A stretch of 26,230 nt of DNA. Source: Pelargonium nanum. Taxonomy: Eukaryota; Streptophyta; Magnoliopsida; Geraniales; Geraniaceae. Both the position numbers and the translations under genes were made by a program. Location of the stretch: contig JAYMTF010001115.1 in assembly GCA_036897485.1 (NCBI GenBank), positions 1 through 26,230 of the forward strand. Direction: 5' to 3'. The notes beneath the pieces were generated by a model that made no database searches, was not told where the DNA came from, and worked only from the letters and a program-made list of their open reading frames with translations. This document shows positions 11,235 to 22,800 of the stretch, one piece after another. Numbering within the stretch: position 1 is the stretch's first letter; every line of letters begins with the position of its first letter.

Positions 11235-11881
11235 GGTCCAATTAATCTTAACCCAACAAGATTTAGGCTCAAATTTGATATGGCTTTTCAATTCAACAAA
11301 GTCCAGATCCAGCAGTGTGGTTCATCAAAACTCAAAAGTACTGTACTTCACAGTGAGATTATGTACTAGCATAAAATGTATTAGTGGAGTGTACTACACA
11401 AAATACAGAATCATTAGTATTTAAAAATGGGTTTGTGGATAGTAATCTGCAGGACATTGGAGGAAGAGAAGTGCATTATTTTATTGATGCATCTAATTTT
11501 AAACAATTTAATATGTGCAAAATAATTGTCTCAATATGACAGTTCACACTTTCAGTGAATTCAAATTGAATTACCAATATTATATCTTCAATGGAATAAT
11601 TATAACCAAATTGTGATGAGATAATAGTATCAAATTGTGAAAATAGCTGCCTAAAGACATTTTGTTGTATATAACCTACAACAAAAATTAGATAAAATAT
11701 CTAATCAAAGTGGCAATCCAATTTAGTTTACTATCTAATCAAGAAGCTATTTGTGTATTTGTTGCACTCCTACTTTTGTTCCAAGTTTAGTTTACTATTA
11801 AACTCATACCATCTACCAATAATGATCAATAACAACAATAATTCTATTAATGTATATCATGGTGACCATACTATAAAATCA

Positions 11882-11902
11882 ATATATATATATATATATA
11901 TA
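11882..11902. repeat. (AT)n microsatellite
   Basis: An uninterrupted AT dinucleotide run of about 21 bases in the upstream region of the bHLH gene. Likely length-polymorphic; no function inferred. Confidence 0.9.
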
Positions 11903-12588
11903 GCCTAAGTCTAAAAAAAATAGTTCAGACTAAACGTTGATGAATGACATCTCATTAAGAAATAAAATTTAATAAATCGTTTCGTTTATATATATTTATT
12001 AGAGTAAATATGAGTTAAATTTAATAACTTATCATCTCTTTGTTAATATTTTTTTTATTATATATGTTTCTTTACGGTGTATCCACATCAATCAAACACT
12101 CTAAACACTTAATAATTTATTTTGACTCCAAGCACTTTCATCAGAAATACATGTAATAATGTCCTCATTTATCCTATAAAATTACAAATATAATTAAGTA
12201 CCCAATATATTTCTCTTTTGACTTCTGTTTTGATGCTCTCTCCCTCTCCTACTCCTCTTCTCTTCTTCCCATTTTTGATGCTGTGTTTAATTTCTGGTTT
12301 TCATTTGATCTTCAGTGCTCATGATGGTGTTTAGAATTTGAAACCCTCATGATCATTATCTATGTATGTATCTATATTTATCACCTTTTATCTCTAGCTT
12401 TTCATGGAATAATCAATTATAGCTACTTGCAGCTCCAAGATTTGAGTGAAATTATATGAATCAATCCAACCTTTTGGTTTCCAAAGCATAATTGTATTTA
12501 TATGTATATGTGTCTATGTATATATCTCATGATGTTCCTTTCATTTGCAGCTTCTTTTTAGGGTTTTCAAGAACTATATTCATACATA

Positions 12589-12602
12589 TGTGTGTGTGTG
12601 TG
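12589..12602. repeat. Short (TG)n run in bHLH 5' leader
   Basis: Seven TG units end five bases before the bHLH ATG at 12607. The run lies in the probable 5' untranslated region and supplies the in-frame TGA that fixes the start codon. Confidence 0.85.
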
Positions 12603-12606
12603 AGAT

Positions 12607-15600
12607 ATGTCCTCTCCACCTCATAGTCATAGTCATAGATATAGCCCCAACCACATAGACAATAGTTTTCTTGAACTTCTTGATAATCCATGGCCATTTT
12701 CACAAGAAACCAACCTAGATCCTGACAAGAATGTTACTAATGGGTTCGATTCGAGCATTTTGATCGAGCAAGAAGACATAGCATTAGCTGATCTCAGCAT
12801 TTGCGAAGAATCACAAAATCTACACCAAAATAGTGAGAGTGCTAACAATATGGTTGTTGAGCAAGAACACAACCCTGCATCAATGGCGGAGGCTGGAATA
12901 ATTAGCAGTAGGTCGTCAGTGAAGAAGAAGAGATTAAACGACAATATGTCGAAGCGTTTAGAGAGCGAAAAAGAGGAGGGATCAGAGGTACCGAATGCGA
13001 AGAAGAAAGATCACAATGCGAAGGAGAGAGTTCGGAGGATGAAGCTCAATGCATCGTACCTGGATCTTGGTGCATTACTGCCCCATTTTCAGAGATCAAA
13101 GGTTAGCAAAACTTGCACTTTAAACTAAATCATATTGTAATAACATATTTTGTTTGTTTAATATGAGCTTATATCGTTAATGATTGGCAATGGCTAATGA
13201 CTTAACATGCCGATTTAAAAGGCTCCCAATTATATATGTATGTGTCGAACGCACCGATAAAAGAAAATGTGAGACTCGCATACACGTGAGGGGAGTGTTA
13301 AAGTAATAAAGTGGGTTCATTGTCCCCAATAAAATATAAAGAGAACAAGGTAAATATAATGATGGAAGTCGAAAACTACTAACAATATTGACATTTTAGT
13401 AGTAAAAGCTCAAGTCATAACTCGATATTAAAATTTTACATGACCATTTTTCAGAATTTAGTTATACATAAAATGTTGCATTCCATACTAGTTTGAGGAA
13501 AATTTAAAAAAAGAGTTAATTATCCTTGTATATTTATTTTTCCATCCTAACGCACATGTGTTAGACTAACTTATTATAGAAATAATATTGGTGATTTGTG
13601 CATTACTAACTTTCTAAAATAAAAAGAAACAAAATATTTAATTTATTTTAACACAAAAGTTATAAGTGAAACATGACACCATTTTAGGCGGAATGACTAA
13701 TATAGTTTTAACTTTATTGCAATAAGAGCATACATGACATAAGGTAAAAAAAACATACCTCAAAAGAATGCAATACACTATTTTAAAATGGGTAAAATGG
13801 AGGTGAGTCAGACATCAATACTACGTAGTTTTGATTTAGTGACCAATTACTAACTAGTTAAAACTACGTAGTTTTATCAATTTAAGAAAATGAAAATTAG
13901 GGTTTCCTTATCAAAAATGAAAAAGTCAATAGCAACTACCACTCCTTCTTTTATTTGATCACTATTTTCGTTTAATCTGCACAATCTTCTTGTACCTTTG
14001 AGAATTGGTAATGAACCTTGATGTCCATATAAATTCTCTTCTGTAGCATTTCTGTTATGGTGCAAACAACTAATTTTTTTTTTTTTTTTTTTTTTTGAAA
14101 ATGTGCAAACAACTAAATTTTGATATAGTACATTTTTTTATTTAGAATCTCATGTAAATTCAATATGAAACATAAAAATTGTGATACCAACATTTTTTTA
14201 AAATTGGAATTTTGTAACAGAATGAATCAATTTTCACATATTTCTTTTTTCAATTACAATGAACACACATGAAGCATATTCAATGCTATTCAAATGGAAC
14301 AAATTTTTTTTGATCGGCTCAAACGGCTGGAACATGATTGAAGTTCTTTATATATGGTTATAGTAAATGTTGCAAATATGGTGTTAAGGATTTGAAACCT
14401 GCATAGATGAAAAAGTAGCTAATAGCAAGTAGTTTAAGTCATCTTGAGATTTTTTATCAATTGTTGAAGAAGATATGCTCCGGCCTTAGCCATTGCTGGA
14501 TAGAAGAAGAACTGAAGAATAGAAGAGATGAAGTGTTTTAGGTTTTTATTTTTTAATCATCAAAACTACGTAGTTTTACCTAGTTAGTATTTTGTCGCTA
14601 AATCAAAACTACGTAGTATTGATGTCTGACTCACCTAAGGTTGGGTGAGTCGACTCACCTCCATTTTACCCTTTTAAAATATTGTTTATAATATTTGTAC
14701 AACCCCACAACTTGAAATCTTTTTTAATACGAAAGCGATTTTTAATTACCGCAAGAAAATTAAAAGGTGCTTTCAATTTGACAAAACAAAACATTTATTT
14801 ATTGATTCTTTTCCCTTAAATTGGATGCTAAATGAGTTGAGTTACATGATAAGAGACACCTCTCGTATTTTTCATAATAGATCTTCATTCTTCGCATTGT
14901 AATTCGAATTCACGTGCTCTAACATAAGTGTGTAGTTAACCATTGAGTTGTCCTAGATAAAATGAAACTTATTAGTTTAATTTAGAGTGTTTCATAGGCT
15001 TACCAATTTTAGGGCCAAAAAATTGATCAAGCACAATTTGATCAAAACATGACAACATGAGATAGTCTAGTGTGAATGAATTGTAATTGTTTACTCTATC
15101 TGGTATATATGTTGCAGAAGAGATGGAGTGCACCTAATATTATTGATAGAGTTGCTGAGTACATACCAGAGCTAGAAAATGAAATTGAAAAGCTCACTCT
15201 CAAGAAGGATAATATGTTGGCAGCTATTGGAAACAAACAACCTCTCAATTTAGACCAACATGAAGCTCCCACTGTTACAGTTCATGAAATCACAAGAGGT
15301 GAAATGATCATGCAGATATGCATGAAAAGGAGGGACCAACATCATCATTTTCTGTCAAGTTTTGTGCACAAAATGGAAGCACAAGGCATGTGCAGCATTG
15401 TGGATGCTTCTGCTATATCTGTTTCCGACGATAGTTTCTGCATCTATCAGTTGCATATTCAGGTACATGTAAAACACACCACTGGTTTACACGTTCCAAA
15501 ATGAGTGTTCAATTCTGATATATGAACGCTCGTTTTGAAACCAAATCTTATTTAAGATTATAACATGTAATTTTATTTGTTAAACCTATTCTTTGAGCAG

Positions 15601-15684
15601 ATGAATGAGAGTTCAGATAGAGCTGTTCACTACAATATTGAAGATTTCAAAGAGATGGCGGTTTCTTGGTTAGCTGAGACTTGA
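12607..15684 (+). CDS. bHLH transcription factor, subgroup Ib-like (ORG2/bHLH38 type)
   Basis: Exons: 12607-13101, 15118-15462, 15601-15684. Both introns are GT-AG in phase 0, and the model gives 307 aa. An in-frame TGA at 12601-12603 sits just before the ATG. A lysine/arginine-rich stretch (about 104-134) precedes the DNA-binding basic region, HNAKERVRR, at 136-144. Key residues H136, E140 and R144 are present, so E-box/G-box (CANNTG) binding is expected. Helix 1 ends at RSK (165) and the intron falls in the loop. Exon 2 resumes with KRWSAPNIIDRVAEYIPELE, the second helix, followed by a short coiled-coil-like segment and an ACT-like C-terminal region to about 290. The intron in the loop and the IPELE motif match Arabidopsis bHLH38/39/100/101, which dimerise with FIT to drive iron uptake in roots. 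The N-terminus and the basic region differ from those proteins, so assignment to the iron pathway is inference. Intron 1 is unusually long (2016 bases) because of a transposon. Confidence 0.88.
13790..13875 (+). repeat. Left terminal inverted repeat of the MULE
   Basis: Starts GGGTAAAATGGAGGTGAGTC and contains two copies of an ACTACGTAGT palindrome core. The inner copy is the perfect 16-base palindrome AAAACTACGTAGTTTT at 13860-13875. Pairs with 14562-14671 on the opposite strand. Confidence 0.9.
14060..14116 (-). mobile_element. Poly(A)-type micro-insertion with 14-bp target duplication
   Basis: GTGCAAACAACTAA occurs at 14060-14073 and again, identically, at 14103-14116. Between them are 29 bases: a run of 23 T and then GAAAAT. 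Read on the minus strand this is ATTTTC, then A23, flanked by 14-bp direct repeats. That is the form expected of a severely 5'-truncated retroinsertion made by target-primed reverse transcription with LINE-type machinery. It lies inside the MULE, so it is the younger event. A slippage-expanded T run beside a chance duplication is the alternative. Confidence 0.65.
14562..14671 (-). repeat. Right terminal inverted repeat of the MULE, with 24-base insertion
   Basis: Reads as the reverse complement of the left repeat, except for 24 extra bases around 14628-14651. The insertion ends in a duplicated GGTGAGTC and creates a perfect 16-base palindrome, GGTGAGTCGACTCACC, at 14644-14659. It carries the same two ACTACGTAGT cores, near 14562-14577 and 14605-14618. 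Confidence 0.88.
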
Positions 15685-16853
15685 TTTGGGGAAGAAGTCT
15701 ACACTCTCCGGCCACTGGTTGATCAAGAGCATTCGACATGCAAGACAATCTCTGTTTTTGTGAGCCCAAGCTTCCTGTGTTTTCAAATTCTATACATGGC
15801 TTGATCCCGAGGTCTTGCTAGGACTCATGATACATGAACAAAGCTCGGGTTCAACTGATGAGGAAGAAGGCTTTGTCTTGTATCTTTAAATGTACGTTAA
15901 ATGATATGCGTTCGAGGTGACAGATTTAAATGTAAGATAATTTGGCAAAATGCCAAGTAACATGATAAGAATCTAACAACTCCTATGATAATACGGGAGG
16001 ACTAAAGCTGGAAATTCGTACGTGTATGTTGCACGACTCAACACAAACACAAGACGTTTAACGCAATAACTAAATGGGCCATATTGACACGACACAAGTC
16101 ACAACACATTTGACACGACACTATCTAACACATTTGACACACTATTATGATTCATTTACAATTTTACCCTTATATGTGCGGGTTAGGCGTGTCAAACACG
16201 GCTAGTTAATCGTGCACACGTTTCGGTAACCCATCACGAAGATGACACTATTACTGGTTCTCAAGCATAGACACGACGCGATTACAAAATATGTGAGCCC
16301 AAACGCACTAAATTCGTGTCGTGTTAGGACACAAAATACCAGCTCTCGTCATGACGATGTATCATTTAGCATACAATTAAGGACAAGGACGGGCCATTTC
16401 GATACTTTCGGGTCATCTATGGGCAAAATATGTGAAGGTTTGCTGACTGAATTATGTTTAGTCTGAGTACAATACAAAATTTCACAAATGGTAGAAAACC
16501 AGAAAAGGTAATTCCACTTCCACTAAACCATCCAAACACTCTCAAACATTAGGAGAAAAAATTATAGCAAAAGAACAGTGAAAAGAGGATACTATTACAA
16601 AATTTCTATACATGATATAATGAAAAAATGGAAATATCACTCTTTAGTAGCCTTTGACTGAGGGCAAAGCACAATCATACTCTACAAAACTCTCAAACAG
16701 AAGACAAAACTCTCACAGGTTGAACACAATGTTTACACACCACTCAAACTAAAAAGGGAAGAAACAACGATATGAATTTGAAAACAAATAATATGAATAA
16801 ATGGAGGATCACATACCGAAAATGGAAGAATAAAAACTAGATCAACCTGAATA
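15685..16853. other. Gap between convergent bHLH and importin genes
   Basis: Holds the 3' untranslated regions of both genes (about 15685-15960 for bHLH and about 16470-16853 for importin, limits estimated). A small hairpin TTGGCA-AAA-TGCCAA lies near 15940-15955. The middle is a CACG-rich dispersed repeat. The plus-strand ORF at 16242-16466 falls partly in that repeat and looks like chance. Confidence 0.5.
16006..16344. repeat. CACGACACG-type dispersed repeat, fuller copy
   Basis: Left edge AGCTGGAAATTCGTACGTG; right edge ACAAAATACCAGCT, whose reverse complement is AGCTGGTATTTTGT. The two edges therefore form a short imperfect inverted repeat. The interior is dense in ACACGAC, GACACGACAC, TTTGACACGACAC and GTGTCGTGTTAGGACAC. 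The bases next to the two edges do not match as a target duplication. I recognise the motif style as a widespread plant repeat but cannot name its class. Confidence 0.55.
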
Positions 16854-19800
16854 TCAACATTTGGGTGAAAGTGCAGCTAGGGCATTGGCGTGCATAGGGG
16901 AGAGGTTGCTCAAAATAGGCTGCATTTGATTTCCGTAGAGAGAGAACAGGTGAGAAAAAGCCCGCCCTACTTGAGCTTTAACTTCATTGGTTTCAATAGG
17001 GGATGCAGCAACTTGAGCAAAAACATTAACCAACTCGGGAACTAAGGCGAGTATCTGCTTTGCATTTCAAAAGAAAACGAGAACAGATAAAAAATATTAA
17101 AAAAGCGTTTCAGGCTATATATGAAAAAAGTAAGGAAATACCTGAGGATTAGATGACAAAACAAGACCACAGACACAGCTATAGACAGCCATGGACTCTT
17201 CACGGTCTTCTTTCAATGGTAGAACCTTCAAGAAAACCGGCAGGACCTGAATGGAAAGTAGAAAGGGATAAGTAAATCAGTGGAAAACTACATAAACACG
17301 TTCATTAGACAAAGATAAGAATAGCGTAACTAACCTGATTCAAAGGGATGGATTCAGGGTGCACCATTATCATCCTTGCCACTGCACCAGCTGCATTATC
17401 CCTCACAGCATCGTCTGGCTCGGATTCTCCAAATAATGGGTAAAGTCCACGCAAAACATCACCATAGTATCTATTAGCGATGCAAGGTAAACGATATAAC
17501 AAGACAAGTGCAAGGTTCAAGATAGCATATAATCATCATCAGTACAGTGCACTCCCCCAACTAATTTTCAACATCCTCATTACAAATGAGAATCGTCAAA
17601 CAAAATAAGAAACTAATAAAAGAGAACTTAGACAAGCCTGCAAAAGGATACTTCAAAGCTGAGTCGCCTCCATTTTTGCACAATTCTCCAACACAAAATG
17701 CAGCATTCCTTCTATTGGTTGCCTCTGATGAGGCTAGCTCTTTCACTGCTAAGGGCATCACTCTCTGAAGCATAATCAAATATTTAGCAAATCAGACGCA
17801 TATGTTACAAATAAAGTACAGAACTTAGTTGAAGAGCTGCATATTTAAAGAAATTACATCAACATAAGCCGCAATTGGAGAACCCATATCTTGAGCAACT
17901 TCTGCTAGACAAGCAACCACCATAGTCCTATCTTGCAAAGGCCGTGAAGCTTTCTGCATTTGGATTTTTTTAAAGTGAGATGCAAATTGCGAATGATCAT
18001 AGAGATAAGGCTGCATGCACCAGATGTACCAATTTCTAACTCACCGCAAATTTCATCAAAGGTTCGAATAATTTTGCAAAGATAGGAGCAAAGTGAGGAC
18101 CCATGGACTTTGCAAAAGCAGGCAGAAGATCAGAGACTGCATCCATAAGCACCTCATCATGCTCGGAATCATTATCCTCAATATCACTATCGGATTCTAC
18201 TTGTTGACAAGCTGATTCCTCTCGAAGCAACATCAAAGTTGCATCAATGAGCTGGGGCATATCTGAAATTGGACAACATCAAAAGTAGATCCAACATAAG
18301 TAGTTACACTTACACCTACAGGATTTCATGAACTGATAGATATAAATATATAATAAAGAAATCAAAATTAGTTCTTACAAGGTTCAACAGCGGCATATCC
18401 AAAATCCTTAGTGATGTCAGCTACGCTCATGCAAGCTTGAGCGACAACTTCTTTGTCATCATCTTCAGTCATAGTCTTCATATAAATATTCATCACAGTT
18501 TCTACATATTTTTAAGAGCTTGATTAAATTACTAATGCTACTAGAGAAACAGGCCAGGCCTCTAAATTTTAATATTGGCACATTTAATCAATATTTTAGT
18601 TGCATCATTACCAAGAAGTTCTCTGGCTTTTGTTGCTCCTTCCTGCATAGCAAGAGATAAAAATTGTAACCATAATACAAAATAAAGCTTGGCAATAGAC
18701 CAACCAAAGGACAGAGAGATCCCACTTAAGATTGTTTTACCAGCACAAATAAACTAGATAGTCTACAAGCGTAAGTCAATTAGCAGAGGGATTCAATAAC
18801 ACCAGCAGTTACATACTTACATATGTAACCAAGTTTTTGAAATAAGTAAACGAAGTGTTACACTACATAATAAGTAAAAAGTATCACAGACAGAACAAAC
18901 TAAGTACATAAGCCAATTGGGAAGGGACAATGATTGAGACAAAAAAAATATCTATCGATTAAAATTAACAAAGAGAGGAACTTCCAAAATGGCTACTCAC
19001 ACAATGACTTTGGAAGATTGCATGAGCTGCTGTCAACATATCTGCAAAAACAAACGACCGTCAGTGTTCTAACGTATTGAAACACATCAACAGATGAAGA
19101 GACTATTGTGATTGAGCATGTCAGGTGTTTCCAGTATTTACTACCTCAACAGAAAATAATAACTAAATTCAAACATTCCTTTAACCTTGAGGGAAGATTG
19201 AACCTATACAATACTGGGTTTTGGTTCTAAGAATACATAAAGTAGTCAATTAGGTTAGTACTTACAGTAAATACACAACATATTAAACTGTTTGTGCCCT
19301 ATTATCTTTTATAGATGTCGAAAAAATGAGTTCAATTAGCATAATAAGAGTAATTATAAAATAGAGTTCATGTGCCGCCAATAAAAAAAAAGTTTGGGAC
19401 ATAAACAACAATGAGACAGATTTCACCATACGATGACGCATTAATAACATAATGAAGAGTAAAAAGAAAAAACATAACAGTGGCACTCACATTTTAGAGA
19501 AATTATTGCCTGAAGCCGAACATCTTCATGAAAATATCCAGAGTGTCTTACCAAAATCTTCAGTGACTCCTCCAAATAACTTTATGAAAATCAAAGAACC
19601 CAAGATATGATGTTTCATGTACTGTTAACTCCACACATGAACACAAAAGAAAAATAAAGTACGAGTAAATGACAAAACAAAGGATACGGCGCATAAAAAC
19701 CCTTTGTGTGCAGTGCAAATAAGCCAAGGGCTTGAGTTGCAGCCGCCTTTTCATCTAACACTCCTGTTCGGACACTTATATTTCGAACTCTTGGCTCATC

Positions 19801-22800
19801 ATGAGCTTCATCATCAGATGAGACTCCACCAAATCCATGGATATTTTCATCGTCAGACTCAGCAACATCCACAGCAGAGCCATCATCAAGATTGCAGGAG
19901 GAAAATGCCAAAGGAATAACATGCGGAAGGTACTGTTTATCAAAGAAATGAATATGAAAATTACACACATAAACAACATCTTGGAAAAATAAACACATAA
20001 CCAAAGCCATACACACTTGTGTAAAACCATCATCCAGAATTTCCGCAACGTTGCTGAAGAATCCATGGGTGTACTCCCGAAGTTCACTGAACTCCAGCCC
20101 AAAACCCTGAAAATGTAACAGTCAAGAGTCAACTACTAAAACAATTCCTTAAGATTTTCAAGTAAAGAGAAATGCCATTGTAGTTACAGCAATAGCAGCT
20201 TCTATGAAAGGGGGCAAAATTGGCTCCATCCTTGTTTTTCCAACTGACATGGCAACTATTCCAACCAGCTCAGTAGCCCTAGCTCGTGAACGGAGATCCT
20301 CATCATTGGTGAGCACCATGAAAGCTTTCATTGACTCCAGAACTCTTTCAGCATATGGAATGAAGGCTTGCTCTGATGCAGAAGCAACTGAACCGATGGC
20401 AGACTGCATATGCATAAAAGGATATTGTTAGCTTAGATATGAATTTGAACCACTTATGTAAAGTTGCTGAATCATAAAAGAAATGCCTCAATACCATGCA
20501 AGTCTCCTGCAAATTACGGGGACTATTATGCAGAGCTGCCAATAATTTCGTCATAAGATCGTCAAGGAAAGGAAGGATTTCTTCACCCATATCCTCACAA
20601 AATGCTGCCAAGGCATAGTATGATTTTTCCTGTACCAACAAGGGAAATTTTATATAAAAAAAATGAGTAGGCTTTACTAATAAACAACACGCATAAGACC
20701 CAGAATTAGTCACTTGTCCCATGCGTACCTTAACTTCCTCTGACGGGTCCTCAATGGCATTTAAAATGCAAGGAAGAACACTTGCATAATGAGTTATAAT
20801 TTCAGGCTGCAAATGCTCAGCAAATTGACCCAAGGCAAATGATGCAGCCCCTCTTACCATCTCTTCAGGATCCCGCAAAGCCCCCAGGACAATATTAAGA
20901 ACAGGTTCCAGCTTCTTTTTCATCAACTCCAAACAACCTTCTGAAACGACACCTAAAGCTGTTACAGAAGCTTCCCGGAACTTTGGATTTGCATTCTGGC
21001 TGCTCAAAGATGCAAATTCTAGAACAGGGGGGAACACGTGTTTAGCAAGGTTTAGAGCCATGGTATCAATAACTTCGGCGGCAGCTCGATCTGGAGCAAG
21101 ATCATCATCTTCATCTCCATCAGTTGACTCTGCAAGCAATGGACACATAACTTGCAGAATAGGGACTACAAGCTTATACTTCTTTAGGGAATTGGATTTG
21201 TACTGAGCAAGCCACGAAATTATTTGAATAGCCTGAAAGAAAAAAGAGAGCACAATAAATAAGAAAGAGAAAATACTAAAGAAAGAGAGAATATTTAATG
21301 TTTCAACAAACCTGATGACGTGTATTAGACTCCAAATTTTGGCTTGAGCAAACTTCAAGAGAGAATTGTACTATAGATTTCACAGATTCCCCAAGTAGAG
21401 GCGCAGGAGATTCTATAAGCTCATCAAAAATTTCAAAAGCAATTACAGCAACATCCTCCTCACCGGAGGCCAAACATTGTCTCGATACATTCAAAATACT
21501 GGGAATAAATTCTCGAAACTTGACCTGCATAAGTGTGAATAAAGTATATTAATGAAACAAATAAATAAAAAAGCAAGATTTAAGCAGTAGAAGATTAGCA
21601 AATGATGCAAAATATTTTGTGCCATGGCATGTTATACACAAACAAAATCTACCAAAAAGTAATGACCTAGGAACTACTTGCGTCTTACCACGAATTAATC
21701 AATATCACACAAAAACAACATTTATAGGCCTATCAGTAGAACTCTTACATCTTATGATGCACTATAACAGCCAATGAACAACACAATTGTCCACAAATAA
21801 AATGAGATGAATGCCCAAAAAGTTAAATAAGTCAAAACTTAACACATGATAGGCCATATATTGTAATAAGGAAATTGTTTCTTAAACAATAGAACAGAAT
21901 TACGTTAAATTTAAATGATTCAATAACAAAGAAAGCAGATCTGAAGTAGCACTAGGATTCTTATCTGCAACACTAAACTCACCACTTCTTCGCCGTCATT
22001 AATAAACTCTAGCGAAGACCCAACTGCCCTGTCAATTTAAACAAAAATATAGTAAGCAACATAACAAAGATAGCACTTAAAGATCGGGAACAAAAAAAGG
22101 ATTAAAAGTAGGAGTCGTATAGTACTTCAGAGCAGCAATTCTAACACGATTGCTAGTCTCATCTTGTAGGCATTTGAGCAGAAGAGCTTGAAGATCTGAA
22201 AAATGTGCGCGGAAGGTATTTCCTATTGTTTCCGTTAAAGAGCTGAAGAGGATGAGTGCCACCTTATATCACCAAAAGCAGAACAGCTAAAAATATTAGT
22301 CCATTGAAGTAGACAAGTATTAAACTAAAAGTAGATCAAAATAAGAATAAAAAAGGAGAAGAAAAAAGACAACAGGCACTAAATTTTGCTTAATATGATC
22401 AGGCTATCATGGAGTGAGTAATCTAACAAACTAATGGTTGTCTATATTAGTTTTATTAAACTAATGCACTGCCCTACATTCGCAATTAATTTTATTTTCA
22501 TTCCAATGATAGAGAATTAGTTGAATAACATGATATAAAAAATTTGAAACATGCAACTGTAACAAATAGAATTTTCAAGTAACTGGAAACTTGTAAAAAA
22601 AATCCACCACCACATCCTCCAATTCTTAAGTACATGATCTGCTTAAAACAAATTTTCACAACAGATTGAGATACATCATCATAACCCATTACCTATGATA
22701 TCCAAGTAACCATTAGTTATGTACTGAATTTATGTAACCAAAAAGTAGATGCAAGAAAGAACATTGTACATGACTAAGCAAAAACAAACAAAAGCATTCT

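Larger units (their letters stand above)
10434..12606. other. Intergenic region between membralin and bHLH gene (divergent promoters)
   Basis: The genes point away from each other, so this stretch holds both upstream regions. The first 200 bases or so next to 10433 are the membralin leader and core promoter. A site II motif cluster, a 19-bp palindrome, an AT dinucleotide run (11882-11902) and a short TG run (12589-12602) are seen. A further CACG-rich fragment lies at about 10974-11035 (CGTGTGACACGGCACGAAAT), probably a worn copy of the CACGACACG repeat. No additional gene is supported; the plus-strand ORF at 10294-10689 is antisense to membralin exon 1. Confidence 0.55.
13781..14680. mobile_element. 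Non-autonomous Mutator-like element (MULE/MITE) in bHLH intron 1
   Basis: The element spans 13790-14671 (882 bp). It is flanked by identical 9-bp target duplications, TTTTAAAAT, at 13781-13789 and 14672-14680. Its long terminal inverted repeats are 13790-13875 (86 bases) and 14562-14671 (110 bases, the extra 24 being an insertion in this arm). Apart from that insertion I count about four mismatches. Both ends read GGGTAAAATGGAGG inward. A 9-bp duplication with long inverted repeats is the hallmark of the Mutator superfamily. No transposase ORF is present, so it must have been moved by an enzyme encoded elsewhere. The interior is AT-rich; a short minus-strand open frame before 14065 (NATEENLYGHQGSLPILKG) could be a captured exon fragment but is not recognised. 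The element lies entirely inside the intron. Confidence 0.9.

Noticed and set aside
15940-15955. Hairpin TTGGCA-AAA-TGCCAA resembling a terminator
   Set aside because: Intrinsic terminators are bacterial; in a plant 3' region a 6-bp stem has no such meaning.
19540-19560. GTAAGA inside importin exon 11 as a possible donor
   Set aside because: Using it would delete the HSGYFHEDVRLQ block that matches the family, and would break phase with exon 12.
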